The translations under genes and the position numbers were made by a program. Source: Methanobacterium sp. (GTDB lineage Archaea; Methanobacteriota; Methanobacteria; Methanobacteriales; Methanobacteriaceae). From it: DNA of 6,480 nt. Positions 1-6,136 of the stretch are shown piece after piece. Each line of letters begins with the position of its first letter. Position 1 is the stretch's first letter. A model generated the notes under the pieces. It ran no database searches and had not been told where the DNA came from. It saw only the letters and a list, made by a program, of their open reading frames with translations. Where the stretch lies: assembly GCA_003164415.1 (NCBI GenBank), contig PLTK01000243.1, positions 1 to 6,480 of the forward strand. Reading direction: 5' to 3'.

Positions 1-314
1 CAGATCTCATGCCCTTTGTGGGTAGGTTCCTAGGACCAGTTTTAGGACCAAGGAAGAAAATGCCAAAGCCAGTTCCAGCCTCAGCTAAACCTGAACCATT
101 GATTGAGAGACTTAAAAATACAGCAAAAGTTAGAATTAAAGACCAACCAGTTATCCAAGCCATTGTCGGCACTCAAGATATGGATGATCAGCTCATTGCT
201 GATAATATTGAAGCAGTGCTTGATATATTGGACAGGAAACTTGAGAAAGGTAGAAAACAAATAAAATCCATGTATGTTAAAACTACCATGGGTCCAGTAG
301 CGAGGGTGATATAA
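1..314 (+). CDS. rpl1: Ribosomal protein L1 (uL1), C-terminal part; 5' end outside window
   Basis: L1 forms the mobile L1 stalk of the large subunit near the E site, binds 23S rRNA, and in methanogens is also known to repress its own operon by binding mRNA. The frame is already open at the window edge (Asp-Leu before the first Met), and that Met lies inside the conserved L1 signature, so it is not the start. About 103 residues are visible; archaeal L1 is usually a little over 210, so about half is missing. The visible part begins with the signature MPFVGRFLGPVLGPRKKMPK and continues through the rest of domain I to the C-terminal strand ending TTMGPVARVI. One oddity is a Lys where the signature usually has Gly (GPRKKMP rather than GPRGKMP); I cannot tell whether this is normal in the clade. 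The stop shares one base with the L10 start (TAATG), indicating translational coupling. Identification is secure. Confidence 0.96.
   Translation, partial: DLMPFVGRFLGPVLGPRKKMPKPVPASAKPEPLIERLKNTAKVRIKDQPVIQAIVGTQDMDDQLIADNIEAVLDILDRKLEKGRKQIKSMYVKTTMGPVARVI
303..310 (+). promoter_or_regulatory. Ribosome binding site of L10, inside the L1 coding end
   Basis: The bases AGGGTGAT lie three bases before the ATG at 314. They match the AGGTGAT complement of the archaeal 16S 3' end apart from one base. The site sits within the last codons of L1, so a ribosome terminating on L1 would be positioned to restart on L10. Confidence 0.75.
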
Positions 315-1318
315 TGCCTCATGTTGCTGAATGGAAGAAAGAAGAAGTAGCTAGCCTCAAGGAATTAATTGCAAGCCACGAAGTAGTGGGTATGGCAAAT
401 CTTTTAGATATACCAGCTCCGCAGCTACAAAAAATGCGCAGAACACTCAAAGATAGTGCTGTTCTTAAAATGTCAAGGAAAACTTTTATGAGCCTTGCAT
501 TGAACAGCTCTGGTAAAGAGAATATAGAAGCGCTTGTGGGATACATGGAAGGTCAGCCTGCCATGATATTCACTAACATGAATCCATTTAAACTTTACAA
601 GATCCTTGAAAGCAGTAAAACAGCGGCACCTGCAAAAGCTGGAAGTATAGCTCCGGAAGATATTGTTGTTCCAAAAGGGGATACAGCATTTAAGCCAGGC
701 CCAATACTTGGTGAACTTCAGAAAATTGGTATCCCTGCAAAGATTGAAAAGGGTAAAATAGTTATAACCAGTGATAAAACAATTGTAGCTGCTGGAGAAA
801 GCATTCCAAGGGATGTTGCAAGTATACTTACAAGACTTGAAATTTTCCCTCTTGAAGTAGGAATTGATCTTCGAGCTGCTTATGAAGATGAAACTGTTTA
901 TACATCGGATCTTTTAACAATTGATGATGAACAAACTATAGCTGATATACAGCAAGCATTCACTCGGGCACTGAACCTGTCGGTTAATGCGGTAATATTC
1001 AATGAATTATCTGTACCAGTATTACTCCAGAAAGCTGCTACATTGTCATTGAACCTTGCATTAAACGCAGAGATATTAACGTCAAAAACAACAGATTTAT
1101 TGATCGCCAAGGCTTATGCACAGATGCTATCAGTAGCATCAGCATTGGAAGCCGTTGATGAAAATGCTATCGATGACGAACTTCGAGAAAAATTGAGTTC
1201 AACACTTGTTAATGCTGAAGCAACCGAAGATAACGAAGAAACAGAAGAAGAGAAAGAGGAAGAAGACGAAGAAGAGGAAGGAGATGCAGCAGCAGGACTC
1301 GGCGCTCTATTCGGCTGA
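314..1318 (+). CDS. rpl10: Ribosomal protein L10 (uL10, acidic stalk protein aP0)
   Basis: L10/P0 anchors the GTPase-activating stalk to 23S rRNA and carries several P1 dimers that recruit elongation and initiation factors. The 334-residue product has the archaeal/eukaryotic P0 layout. An rRNA-binding N-terminal domain covers about residues 1-105. The archaeal/eukaryotic insertion domain covers about 115-165. A long helical spine covers about 205-290 and in the family holds the P1 dimers in tandem. A highly acidic Glu/Asp hinge runs about 302-324, and the tail is AAAGLGALFG. The ATG is chosen because it overlaps the L1 stop, has a good ribosome binding site, and the N terminus MPHVAEWKKEEV fits the family. 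The tail is the same as in P1 downstream, as expected for proteins that offer one binding motif to the same factors. Length is normal and nothing is broken. Confidence 0.97.
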   Translation: MPHVAEWKKEEVASLKELIASHEVVGMANLLDIPAPQLQKMRRTLKDSAVLKMSRKTFMSLALNSSGKENIEALVGYMEGQPAMIFTNMNPFKLYKILESSKTAAPAKAGSIAPEDIVVPKGDTAFKPGPILGELQKIGIPAKIEKGKIVITSDKTIVAAGESIPRDVASILTRLEIFPLEVGIDLRAAYEDETVYTSDLLTIDDEQTIADIQQAFTRALNLSVNAVIFNELSVPVLLQKAATLSLNLALNAEILTSKTTDLLIAKAYAQMLSVASALEAVDENAIDDELREKLSSTLVNAEATEDNEETEEEKEEEDEEEEGDAAAGLGALFG

Positions 1319-1372
1319 TTTAACATTTAATTTAATGAAATTGAGTAAAATTTAAACTTTGAGGTGATTATA
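1319..1372 (+). other. L10-P1 intergenic spacer with AT-rich boxes
   Basis: This 54-base spacer is almost all A and T until the P1 ribosome binding site. It contains TATA-like runs such as TTTAATTTAAT at 1326-1336. P1 is needed in several copies per L10, so an extra internal promoter here would make sense, but such boxes are common by chance in DNA of this composition. No convincing hairpin is seen. Confidence 0.3.
1361..1368 (+). promoter_or_regulatory. Strong ribosome binding site that fixes the P1 start
   Basis: GAGGTGAT is a full match to the complement of the archaeal 16S 3' tail and lies four bases before the ATG at 1373. The frame can be extended to a GTG at 1364, but that GTG is part of this site, so the longer form (adding Met-Ile-Ile) is not credible. 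The strength of the match suits a protein made in excess over L10. Confidence 0.85.
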
Positions 1373-1675
1373 ATGGAGTACGTATACGCAGCAATGATAT
1401 TGCACACAACCGGTCAGGAAATTAACGAAGAAAACGTGAAGAAAGTTTTAGAAGCAGCAGGCGCAGAAGTGGACGAAGCAAGAGTTAAAGCATTAATTGC
1501 AGCCCTAGAAGATGTTAACATCGAAGAAGCTATGGAAAAAACTGCAGTAGCCGCAGCAGCAGCACCAGCCGCAGCAGCAGCACCAGCCGCAGCTAAAGAA
1601 GAGGAAGAAGAGGAAGAGGACGAAGAAGAAAAAGAAGAAGAAGCAGCAGCCGGTCTCGGCGCACTCTTCGGATAA
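1373..1675 (+). CDS. rpl12: Ribosomal stalk protein P1 (archaeal L12, aP1)
   Basis: aP1 dimers bind the L10 helical spine and use their flexible tails to capture translation factors on the ribosome. The product has 100 residues. The N-terminal helical dimerisation domain spans about 1-56, starting MEYVYAAMILHTTGQEI and including the family sequence VLEAAGAEVDEARVKALI. An Ala/Pro hinge spans about 57-74. A nearly pure Glu/Asp/Lys stretch spans 75-90, and the factor-binding tail AAAGLGALFG spans 91-100. It resembles eukaryotic P1/P2 and is unrelated in fold to bacterial L7/L12. The start at 1373 rests on the ribosome binding site immediately upstream and on the family N terminus. It is the last gene of the ribosomal operon, followed by a T-rich stretch and hairpin. 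Confidence 0.97.
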   Translation: MEYVYAAMILHTTGQEINEENVKKVLEAAGAEVDEARVKALIAALEDVNIEEAMEKTAVAAAAAPAAAAAPAAAKEEEEEEEDEEEKEEEAAAGLGALFG

Positions 1676-1762
1676 TTTCTTTCCTTTTTAAAGATCAAAT
1701 AAACATACAGAACCAATTTTGTGATGTATTTTTGATCTTCTTTAACTTATTTTAAATTGTTA
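1676..1762 (+). terminator. Probable terminator of the ribosomal protein operon
   Basis: Directly after the P1 stop comes a pyrimidine tract (TTTCTTTCCTTTTT, 1677-1689), the kind of U-rich run at which archaeal polymerase stops. It is followed by an inverted repeat: AAGATCAAA at 1691-1699 pairs perfectly with TTTGATCTT at 1731-1739. Inside it, ACAT (1703-1706) pairs with ATGT (1724-1727), with further weak pairs around a CCAATT loop. Several more T-rich runs follow to about 1762. The hairpin is seen in the sequence; its role in termination or 3'-end protection is inferred from position. Confidence 0.6.
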
Positions 1763-1791
1763 TTTTATTAATTTTAAATTTCATTACCTAA

Positions 1792-1803
1792 TTTTATAAT
1801 ATT
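1792..1803 (+). promoter_or_regulatory. Candidate TATA box for alaS (distal)
   Basis: TTTATAAT at 1793-1800 is the closest match in the gap to the methanogen TATA consensus TTTATATA. Transcription would begin around 1820-1825, giving a leader of about 210 bases that contains the inverted repeats at 1881-1973. A second candidate is TATTTAAA at 1856-1863, preceded by an A-rich stretch that could serve as the BRE. In DNA this AT-rich the choice cannot be made by eye. Confidence 0.3.
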
Positions 1804-1880
1804 TCAACACTACCATATCCCACTAACAATTCTATTTTTGAACTAATTTAAAAACTATTTAAACAAGTTTTTATCCAAAT

Positions 1881-1973
1881 AAGATCAACATAACATGGGA
1901 TAGCTAGCTATTTTATTAATCCCCTTCAAAATAAAAATTTGGAAATTAAAATAAAACCCTTAATATTGATCTT
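1881..1973 (+). repeat. Nested inverted repeats upstream of alaS (possible structured leader or operator)
   Basis: AAGATCAACAT at 1881-1891 faces ATATTGATCTT at 1963-1973, pairing at 10 of 11 positions. Inside, GGGAT at 1897-1901 faces ATCCC at 1919-1923. The first arm runs into a perfect 12-base palindrome, ATAGCTAGCTAT, at 1900-1911. In an otherwise featureless AT-rich stretch these are the only G/C-containing blocks. As DNA the palindrome could be a dimeric regulator's operator; as RNA the outer arms could close a stem in the alaS leader. The repeats are directly visible; any function is inference. Confidence 0.45.
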
Positions 1974-2023
1974 AAAAACTTAATTTCATAAAACATCTAA
2001 CCAAATAAATAAAAAAAATTTAC

Positions 2024-2029
2024 GTTGAT
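2024..2029 (+). promoter_or_regulatory. Weak ribosome binding site that fixes the alaS start
   Basis: GTTGAT lies four bases before the ATG at 2034, with the same geometry as the P1 site (GGTGAT, then four bases, then ATG) but one mismatch. The in-frame TTG at 2025 falls inside this motif, so the three-residue extension it would give is rejected. Confidence 0.55.
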
Positions 2030-2033
2030 TATC

Positions 2034-4760
2034 ATGTCTGACCAGTTAAAAGAACTAGGATTTACAAAGAAAACCTGTGTAACTTGTGGAAACGACTTTT
2101 GGTCCATAGGAGAAAGGGAAACTTGTGGAGATGCTCCATGCGATAAGTATGAATTTATTGGAAATCCAGCAACACCCCAAAAATATGATCTCTACGATAT
2201 TCAGAAAGAATTCACTAACTTCTTCAAAGAAAGAGGACATACACCAATAAAACGATACCCAGTCCTTGCCAAGCGTTGGAGAGATGATGTTTTCCTTGTC
2301 GGCGCATCAATTTACGACTTTCAACCATGGGTCACTTCAGGATTAGTTGAACCTCCAGCAAATCCACTGGTAATTGCACAGCCTTCAATTAGACTTAATG
2401 ATGTCGATAATGTTGGGCGTACAGGAAGACATATGACATGTTTTACAATGGGAGCGCATCACGCGTTCAATACAGTAGAAGATCAAGTCTACTGGAAGGA
2501 TGAAACAGTGAAATATTGTCATGATTTTATAAAACATATAGGAATAAATCCAAGTGAAATAACTTACATCGAATCATGGTGGGAAGGCGGTGGAAATGCT
2601 GGCCCTTGTTATGAAATATGTGTAAGGGGAGTTGAACTTGCAACACTCGTATTCATACAATATAAAACAACACCAGAGGGATTAGAGGAGATCCCTCTAA
2701 AGGTAGTGGATACGGGTTACGGTCTTGAAAGGTTTGCTTGGATATCACAAGGAACGCCAACAGCATACGATGCTTCATTTGGACCTGTAATAAACCAACT
2801 TAAAAAATTGGCAGGTGTAGAACTTGACGAGAATATCCTAGCAGAGAATGCCCGTATTGCAGGTATGATGGACATAGAGGATATTGCTGATTTAAAAGAA
2901 CTCAGACATAGGGTAGCTGAAAAACTTGGAATTTCATCGCAAGAATTAAAAAATGCAACAGAACCCATGGAAGCTGTGTACATCATAGCAGATCATACCC
3001 GTTGTTTATGTTTTATGCTAGCCGACGGAGTAATACCATCCAATGTTAAAGAAGGGTATCTTGCAAGACTAGTGCTGAGAAGAACTATAAGATTCATTAA
3101 AGACTTGGAACTCCATGAATCTCTTGGCGACATCATGAAAATACAATTAGATTTTCTATCGGTAACATATCCCGAAATCAAAGAACAACAAACACACATC
3201 TTGAATGTTATAAATCTCGAAGAGAAAAGGTATCAGAAAACCGTTTCAAAAGGGAGGAAACTTGTTAAAAAAAGCATTAAAGATTTGAAAAAAGAAAATA
3301 AAAATGAAATACCTGTAGAAATGCTTATTAAACTCTATGATTCCCATGGTATGCCTCCTGAAACCATTGAAGAGATAGCAAAAACGGAAAACTTCACAGC
3401 AGCAGTTCCAGACAACTTTTATACTAGAGTTGCTGAAGAACATACAGACGAAGCAGTAACCGCAAAAACAGAAATTGAATTAAACTTTCCAGATACTGAT
3501 CTAATATTCTACGATAAATCACAGAAAACAGAATTTGAAGCCGGAATAATTGGATTCTACAAAAATAATGTTATTCTCGACAGAACGATATTTTATCCCG
3601 AAGGAGGAGGTCAACCATCGGATATTGGATTTATAGGGGTGAAGGGAAATAAAATAAATAAATTTCCTGTTTTGCACGCTGAAAAAGTTCAGGGTATTGT
3701 ACTTCATCGCATGGATTCAAAGGATATTGAAAAATTAAAATCATTTAAAGGATCAAGAGTAACTGGAGAAATAGATCCCTATAGAAGAACAGCCCTTACA
3801 CAAAATCACACCGCAACCCATTTGATTGTTGCAGCAGCCCGTAAAGTACTTGGCAATCATGTGTGGCAAGCTGGAGCTCAAAAAGGGGTTGAAAAATCAA
3901 GAATTGATCTATCTCACTATAGGCGAATAACTAACAAAGATCTCCAGGACATAGAACTTATTGCAAATAAATATGTTATGGGAAACTTTTCAGTCCATAC
4001 TAAATGGATGAACAGAACCAATGCCGAGAAAAAATATGGTTTTAGACTTTATCAGGGAGGAATAGTTCCGGGTGCCAATATAAGAACTGTTAAAATAGAT
4101 GATATAGATGTTCAAGCATGTGCTGGAACTCATGTTAAACTAACCGGCGATATTGGCATGATCAAAATATCGAGAACAGAAAGGATCCAAGATGGAGTTG
4201 AAAGACTCGAGTTCTCAGCTGGAGAAGCATCAATTAAGACAGTTCAAATTATTGACGACCAATTAAAAGAAAGCAGTAGCGTTTTTAAAGTCACAGCTGA
4301 ACAACTACCAAAAACATGCAATAGATTCTTTAATGAATGGAAATCTTTCAAAAATGAAATTGAAAGGCTTAAAAATGAAATTGCAATGCTGAAGGTTGGT
4401 GAGTTAACAGATCATGCAACGAAAATTGGGAATATAATGGTATTATCCCAATTGGTGGAGGCCGACATGGATGAACTTGTGAAGATCGCAACCGACCTCA
4501 CTGAAAATGAAAATTCCATTGACGTGGTTATAGTTGGAAACCAAAATGGCAATATAGTTGGAGCTTCCTCTAAGAAAGCTGTGGGTATGGGAGTAAAAGT
4601 AAATGGGATCATCAAAGATTCTGCAAAAATACTTGGTGGAGGGGGCGGAGGTAGACCCCACCTTGCCCAAGGTGCTGGTCCCAATTCCAATAAAATAGAT
4701 GATGCATTGGAATTTGCATTGTCCCAAATTAAAGATATAATACCTAAATTAAAAAATTAA
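2034..4760 (+). CDS. alaS: Alanyl-tRNA synthetase, archaeal type
   Basis: This class II synthetase charges tRNA-Ala with alanine in the cytoplasm and hydrolyses mischarged Ser- and Gly-tRNA-Ala. The 908-residue product is full length. The N terminus carries the archaeal Cys-rich extension (C15, C18, C31, C36, then YEFIGNP), probably a metal-binding knuckle. The catalytic core includes motif 2 around QPSIRLNDVDNVGRTGRHMT (117-136) and motif 3 around VVDTGYGLERFAW (224-236). The editing domain has EGGGQPSD at about 523 and the zinc set HTATH (H592, H596) plus CAGTH (C696, H700), all intact. A coiled segment near 760-785 leads to the C-terminal DHHA1-like (C-Ala) domain, with six glycines at 868-873 before RPHLAQGAG. 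The start is fixed by the weak ribosome binding site. The gene has its own long upstream region and is followed after 39 bases by the marker 16 gene on the same strand. Confidence 0.98.
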   Translation: MSDQLKELGFTKKTCVTCGNDFWSIGERETCGDAPCDKYEFIGNPATPQKYDLYDIQKEFTNFFKERGHTPIKRYPVLAKRWRDDVFLVGASIYDFQPWVTSGLVEPPANPLVIAQPSIRLNDVDNVGRTGRHMTCFTMGAHHAFNTVEDQVYWKDETVKYCHDFIKHIGINPSEITYIESWWEGGGNAGPCYEICVRGVELATLVFIQYKTTPEGLEEIPLKVVDTGYGLERFAWISQGTPTAYDASFGPVINQLKKLAGVELDENILAENARIAGMMDIEDIADLKELRHRVAEKLGISSQELKNATEPMEAVYIIADHTRCLCFMLADGVIPSNVKEGYLARLVLRRTIRFIKDLELHESLGDIMKIQLDFLSVTYPEIKEQQTHILNVINLEEKRYQKTVSKGRKLVKKSIKDLKKENKNEIPVEMLIKLYDSHGMPPETIEEIAKTENFTAAVPDNFYTRVAEEHTDEAVTAKTEIELNFPDTDLIFYDKSQKTEFEAGIIGFYKNNVILDRTIFYPEGGGQPSDIGFIGVKGNKINKFPVLHAEKVQGIVLHRMDSKDIEKLKSFKGSRVTGEIDPYRRTALTQNHTATHLIVAAARKVLGNHVWQAGAQKGVEKSRIDLSHYRRITNKDLQDIELIANKYVMGNFSVHTKWMNRTNAEKKYGFRLYQGGIVPGANIRTVKIDDIDVQACAGTHVKLTGDIGMIKISRTERIQDGVERLEFSAGEASIKTVQIIDDQLKESSSVFKVTAEQLPKTCNRFFNEWKSFKNEIERLKNEIAMLKVGELTDHATKIGNIMVLSQLVEADMDELVKIATDLTENENSIDVVIVGNQNGNIVGASSKKAVGMGVKVNGIIKDSAKILGGGGGGRPHLAQGAGPNSNKIDDALEFALSQIKDIIPKLKN

Positions 4761-4786
4761 TTAAAATTATTTAGTTAAATGATACT

Positions 4787-4790
4787 GGAG
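4787..4790 (+). promoter_or_regulatory. Ribosome binding site supporting the 4800 start
   Basis: GGAG ends nine bases before the ATG at 4800. The alternative in-frame ATG at 4779 has only an AT-rich stretch before it and would add seven residues (MILERIK) overlapping this site. The protein N terminus starting MNIRSIEEINEKI also fits DUF39-type proteins. Confidence 0.6.
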
Positions 4791-4799
4791 AGAATAAAA

Positions 4800-6062
4800 A
4801 TGAATATCCGTTCTATAGAAGAGATTAATGAAAAGATCAAAGGAGGAAACGCAACAGTACTCACAGCAGAAGAAGTATCAACACTTGTTCGTGAATATAA
4901 CCCCCCTACAGCTGAAGATGTCGATGTTGTTACCACCGGAACTTGCGGGATAATGTCCGGTACAGCTGCAGTACTTCATGTTCCCGTAGCAGAACCAGGA
5001 GCATTTAAAAAAGCTAAAAAAGTCTTTTTAAATGGTGTACCGGGATTTCCAGGTCCTTGTCCAAATGAATGGCTTGGATCAGTTGATATGATAGTATACG
5101 GAACATCACACAGCATCTATGATGATAATTATGGGGGAGGATTCTTATTCAAGGATCTTGTAGGTGGCCAGGAAATTGAAGTTGAAATGGAATCTATTGA
5201 TGGAGATATAATAAAATCTAAAACCAATATTAGCGAAATTGGAACGGCACAAATGATTGGAACCAGGATGGCTTTCAAAAACTATAACTCATTTACCAAT
5301 CCTTCAGAAGAAATTGTTTCTTCCATATTCCATGCCATCGATATGAATGGCCCTTTCAGTGGTATATCAATTTCCGGATGCGGTCAACTTAACCCATTAC
5401 AAAATGATCCTTTAATGAAAACGATCCGTGCGGGTTCTAAAGTTTTATTAAACGGCAGTGAAGGTATTATAATAGGTCCAGGTACAAGAAGCAGCAGCGA
5501 AAAGCCAAATATGATGATAACCGCAGATATGAAAGAAATGGATGCCCATTATCTTGGAGGTTTCAAAACCGGCGCAGGTCCGGAGATATTTGACAGTGTT
5601 GCTGCCGCCATACCGATCTTAAATGAAAATATTTTAAAACAAACTTTCATACAAAATAATGATATTAAACTGCCAGTAGCAGATATTCGTGGACGACACA
5701 ATATTTTAGGATTTACAAATTATGGAGAGGTATGGGAAGATTCAGATGAAAGACCCGTATACCATCCAGAAAATTGTTTGGAATGTGAAAATTGCATTGT
5801 ACGCGAAAGATGCCCTACAAATGCTTATATAAACACTTTGAATACAAAAAGATGCTTTGGTTGTGGAATGTGCGCATACTCATGTCCAAATAATGCATTT
5901 ACAATGAACTCGGGAAGAGTGGCATTCAACATGGAAGATAAATCCATTGATATGCCTATAATATGCCGCCAATCAGATATAAAAAGAGCCCGTGAACTTA
6001 CTGCCAATCTTAAAAAAAGGATAGAAAATGGAAGTTTCGTTTTAAACAGCTGTTTGGATTAA
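4800..6062 (+). CDS. Methanogenesis marker 16 metalloprotein (DUF39/HcyBio-like domain plus 2x[4Fe-4S] ferredoxin)
   Basis: I recognise this as the methanogen-restricted 'marker 16' family, whose biochemical role is unknown to me. Its large N-terminal domain is related to DUF39, the family of the Methanosarcina protein that makes homocysteine from aspartate semialdehyde and sulfide. The 420-residue product has the DUF39-like domain at about 1-300, with blocks VVTTGTCGIMSGTAAVLHVP (43-62), GVPGFPGPCPNEWLGSVD (79-96), SGCGQLNPLQNDP (192-204) and GGFKTGAG (253-260). A ferredoxin domain follows with two full cluster motifs: C326-C329-C332-C338-Pro and C352-C355-C358-C362-Pro. Other cysteines that might act in catalysis are C49, C87, C194 and C389. 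No signal peptide or membrane helix is seen, so it should be cytosolic. CBS domains, found in some DUF39 proteins, are absent. The fused ferredoxin suggests electron supply or a sulfur-linked reaction. The short gap to alaS suggests cotranscription but not a shared function. Confidence 0.88.
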   Translation: MNIRSIEEINEKIKGGNATVLTAEEVSTLVREYNPPTAEDVDVVTTGTCGIMSGTAAVLHVPVAEPGAFKKAKKVFLNGVPGFPGPCPNEWLGSVDMIVYGTSHSIYDDNYGGGFLFKDLVGGQEIEVEMESIDGDIIKSKTNISEIGTAQMIGTRMAFKNYNSFTNPSEEIVSSIFHAIDMNGPFSGISISGCGQLNPLQNDPLMKTIRAGSKVLLNGSEGIIIGPGTRSSSEKPNMMITADMKEMDAHYLGGFKTGAGPEIFDSVAAAIPILNENILKQTFIQNNDIKLPVADIRGRHNILGFTNYGEVWEDSDERPVYHPENCLECENCIVRERCPTNAYINTLNTKRCFGCGMCAYSCPNNAFTMNSGRVAFNMEDKSIDMPIICRQSDIKRARELTANLKKRIENGSFVLNSCLD

Positions 6063-6065
6063 TTC

Positions 6066-6119
6066 ACAATAGTTTTAAGATTGTTTTAATTTATTTTTTC
6101 TTTAAAAATAATTTTTTTT
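6066..6119 (+). terminator. T-rich terminator region after the marker 16 gene
   Basis: A weak five-base stem (ACAAT 6066-6070 with ATTGT 6080-6084) is followed by a series of T runs, including six Ts at 6094-6099 and eight Ts at 6112-6119. Archaeal polymerase can stop on such runs without a strong hairpin. The spacer of only 74 bases lies between two convergent genes. A further inverted repeat, ATAAAC 6121-6126 with GTTTAT 6135-6140, overlaps the stop codon of the minus-strand gene and may shape that transcript's 3' end. Confidence 0.55.
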
Positions 6120-6136
6120 GATAAACTTATGGTTGT

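Larger units (their letters stand above)
1676..2033. other. 358-base gene-free region between P1 and alaS
   Basis: The gap is very AT-rich and contains no plausible coding frame, tRNA or known riboswitch that I can recognise. It holds the terminator hairpin next to P1, TATA-like boxes near 1793-1800 and 1856-1863, and, closer to alaS, nested inverted repeats between 1881 and 1973. The octamer AAGATCAA occurs four times in it: at 1691 and 1881 on the plus strand, and at 1732 and 1966 as its complement. It must hold the alaS promoter unless alaS is read through from the ribosomal operon. Confidence 0.7.

Noticed and set aside
9..314. A complete 101-residue gene starting at the first Met
   Set aside because: That Met is inside the L1 signature and the frame is open upstream; it is the 3' part of the L1 gene.
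1114..1716. Antisense open frames opposite the L10 and P1 tails, rich in Ser and Ala
   Set aside because: They are mirror images of the purine-rich Glu/Ala codons on the plus strand; the low-complexity products have no ribosome binding site or domain.
1816..1902. TATCCCA (1816-1822) facing TGGGATA (1896-1902) as a long-range stem
   Set aside because: Only seven bases match over a 73-base loop, and it competes with the closer GGGAT/ATCCC pairing; too weak to list as a feature.
1676..2033. A tRNA, riboswitch or small protein gene in the gap before alaS
   Set aside because: No cloverleaf, T-loop GTTC motif, known riboswitch core or frame with a start and ribosome binding site was seen; only AT-rich DNA with inverted repeats.
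3281..3302. A-rich run in alaS as a possible frameshift site
   Set aside because: The reading frame passes through unbroken and the protein is full length with all expected domains.
2055..4727. Several minus-strand frames of 60-94 codons inside alaS
   Set aside because: They lie opposite a clearly conserved gene, have no ribosome binding sites and give compositions that reflect the complementary codons.
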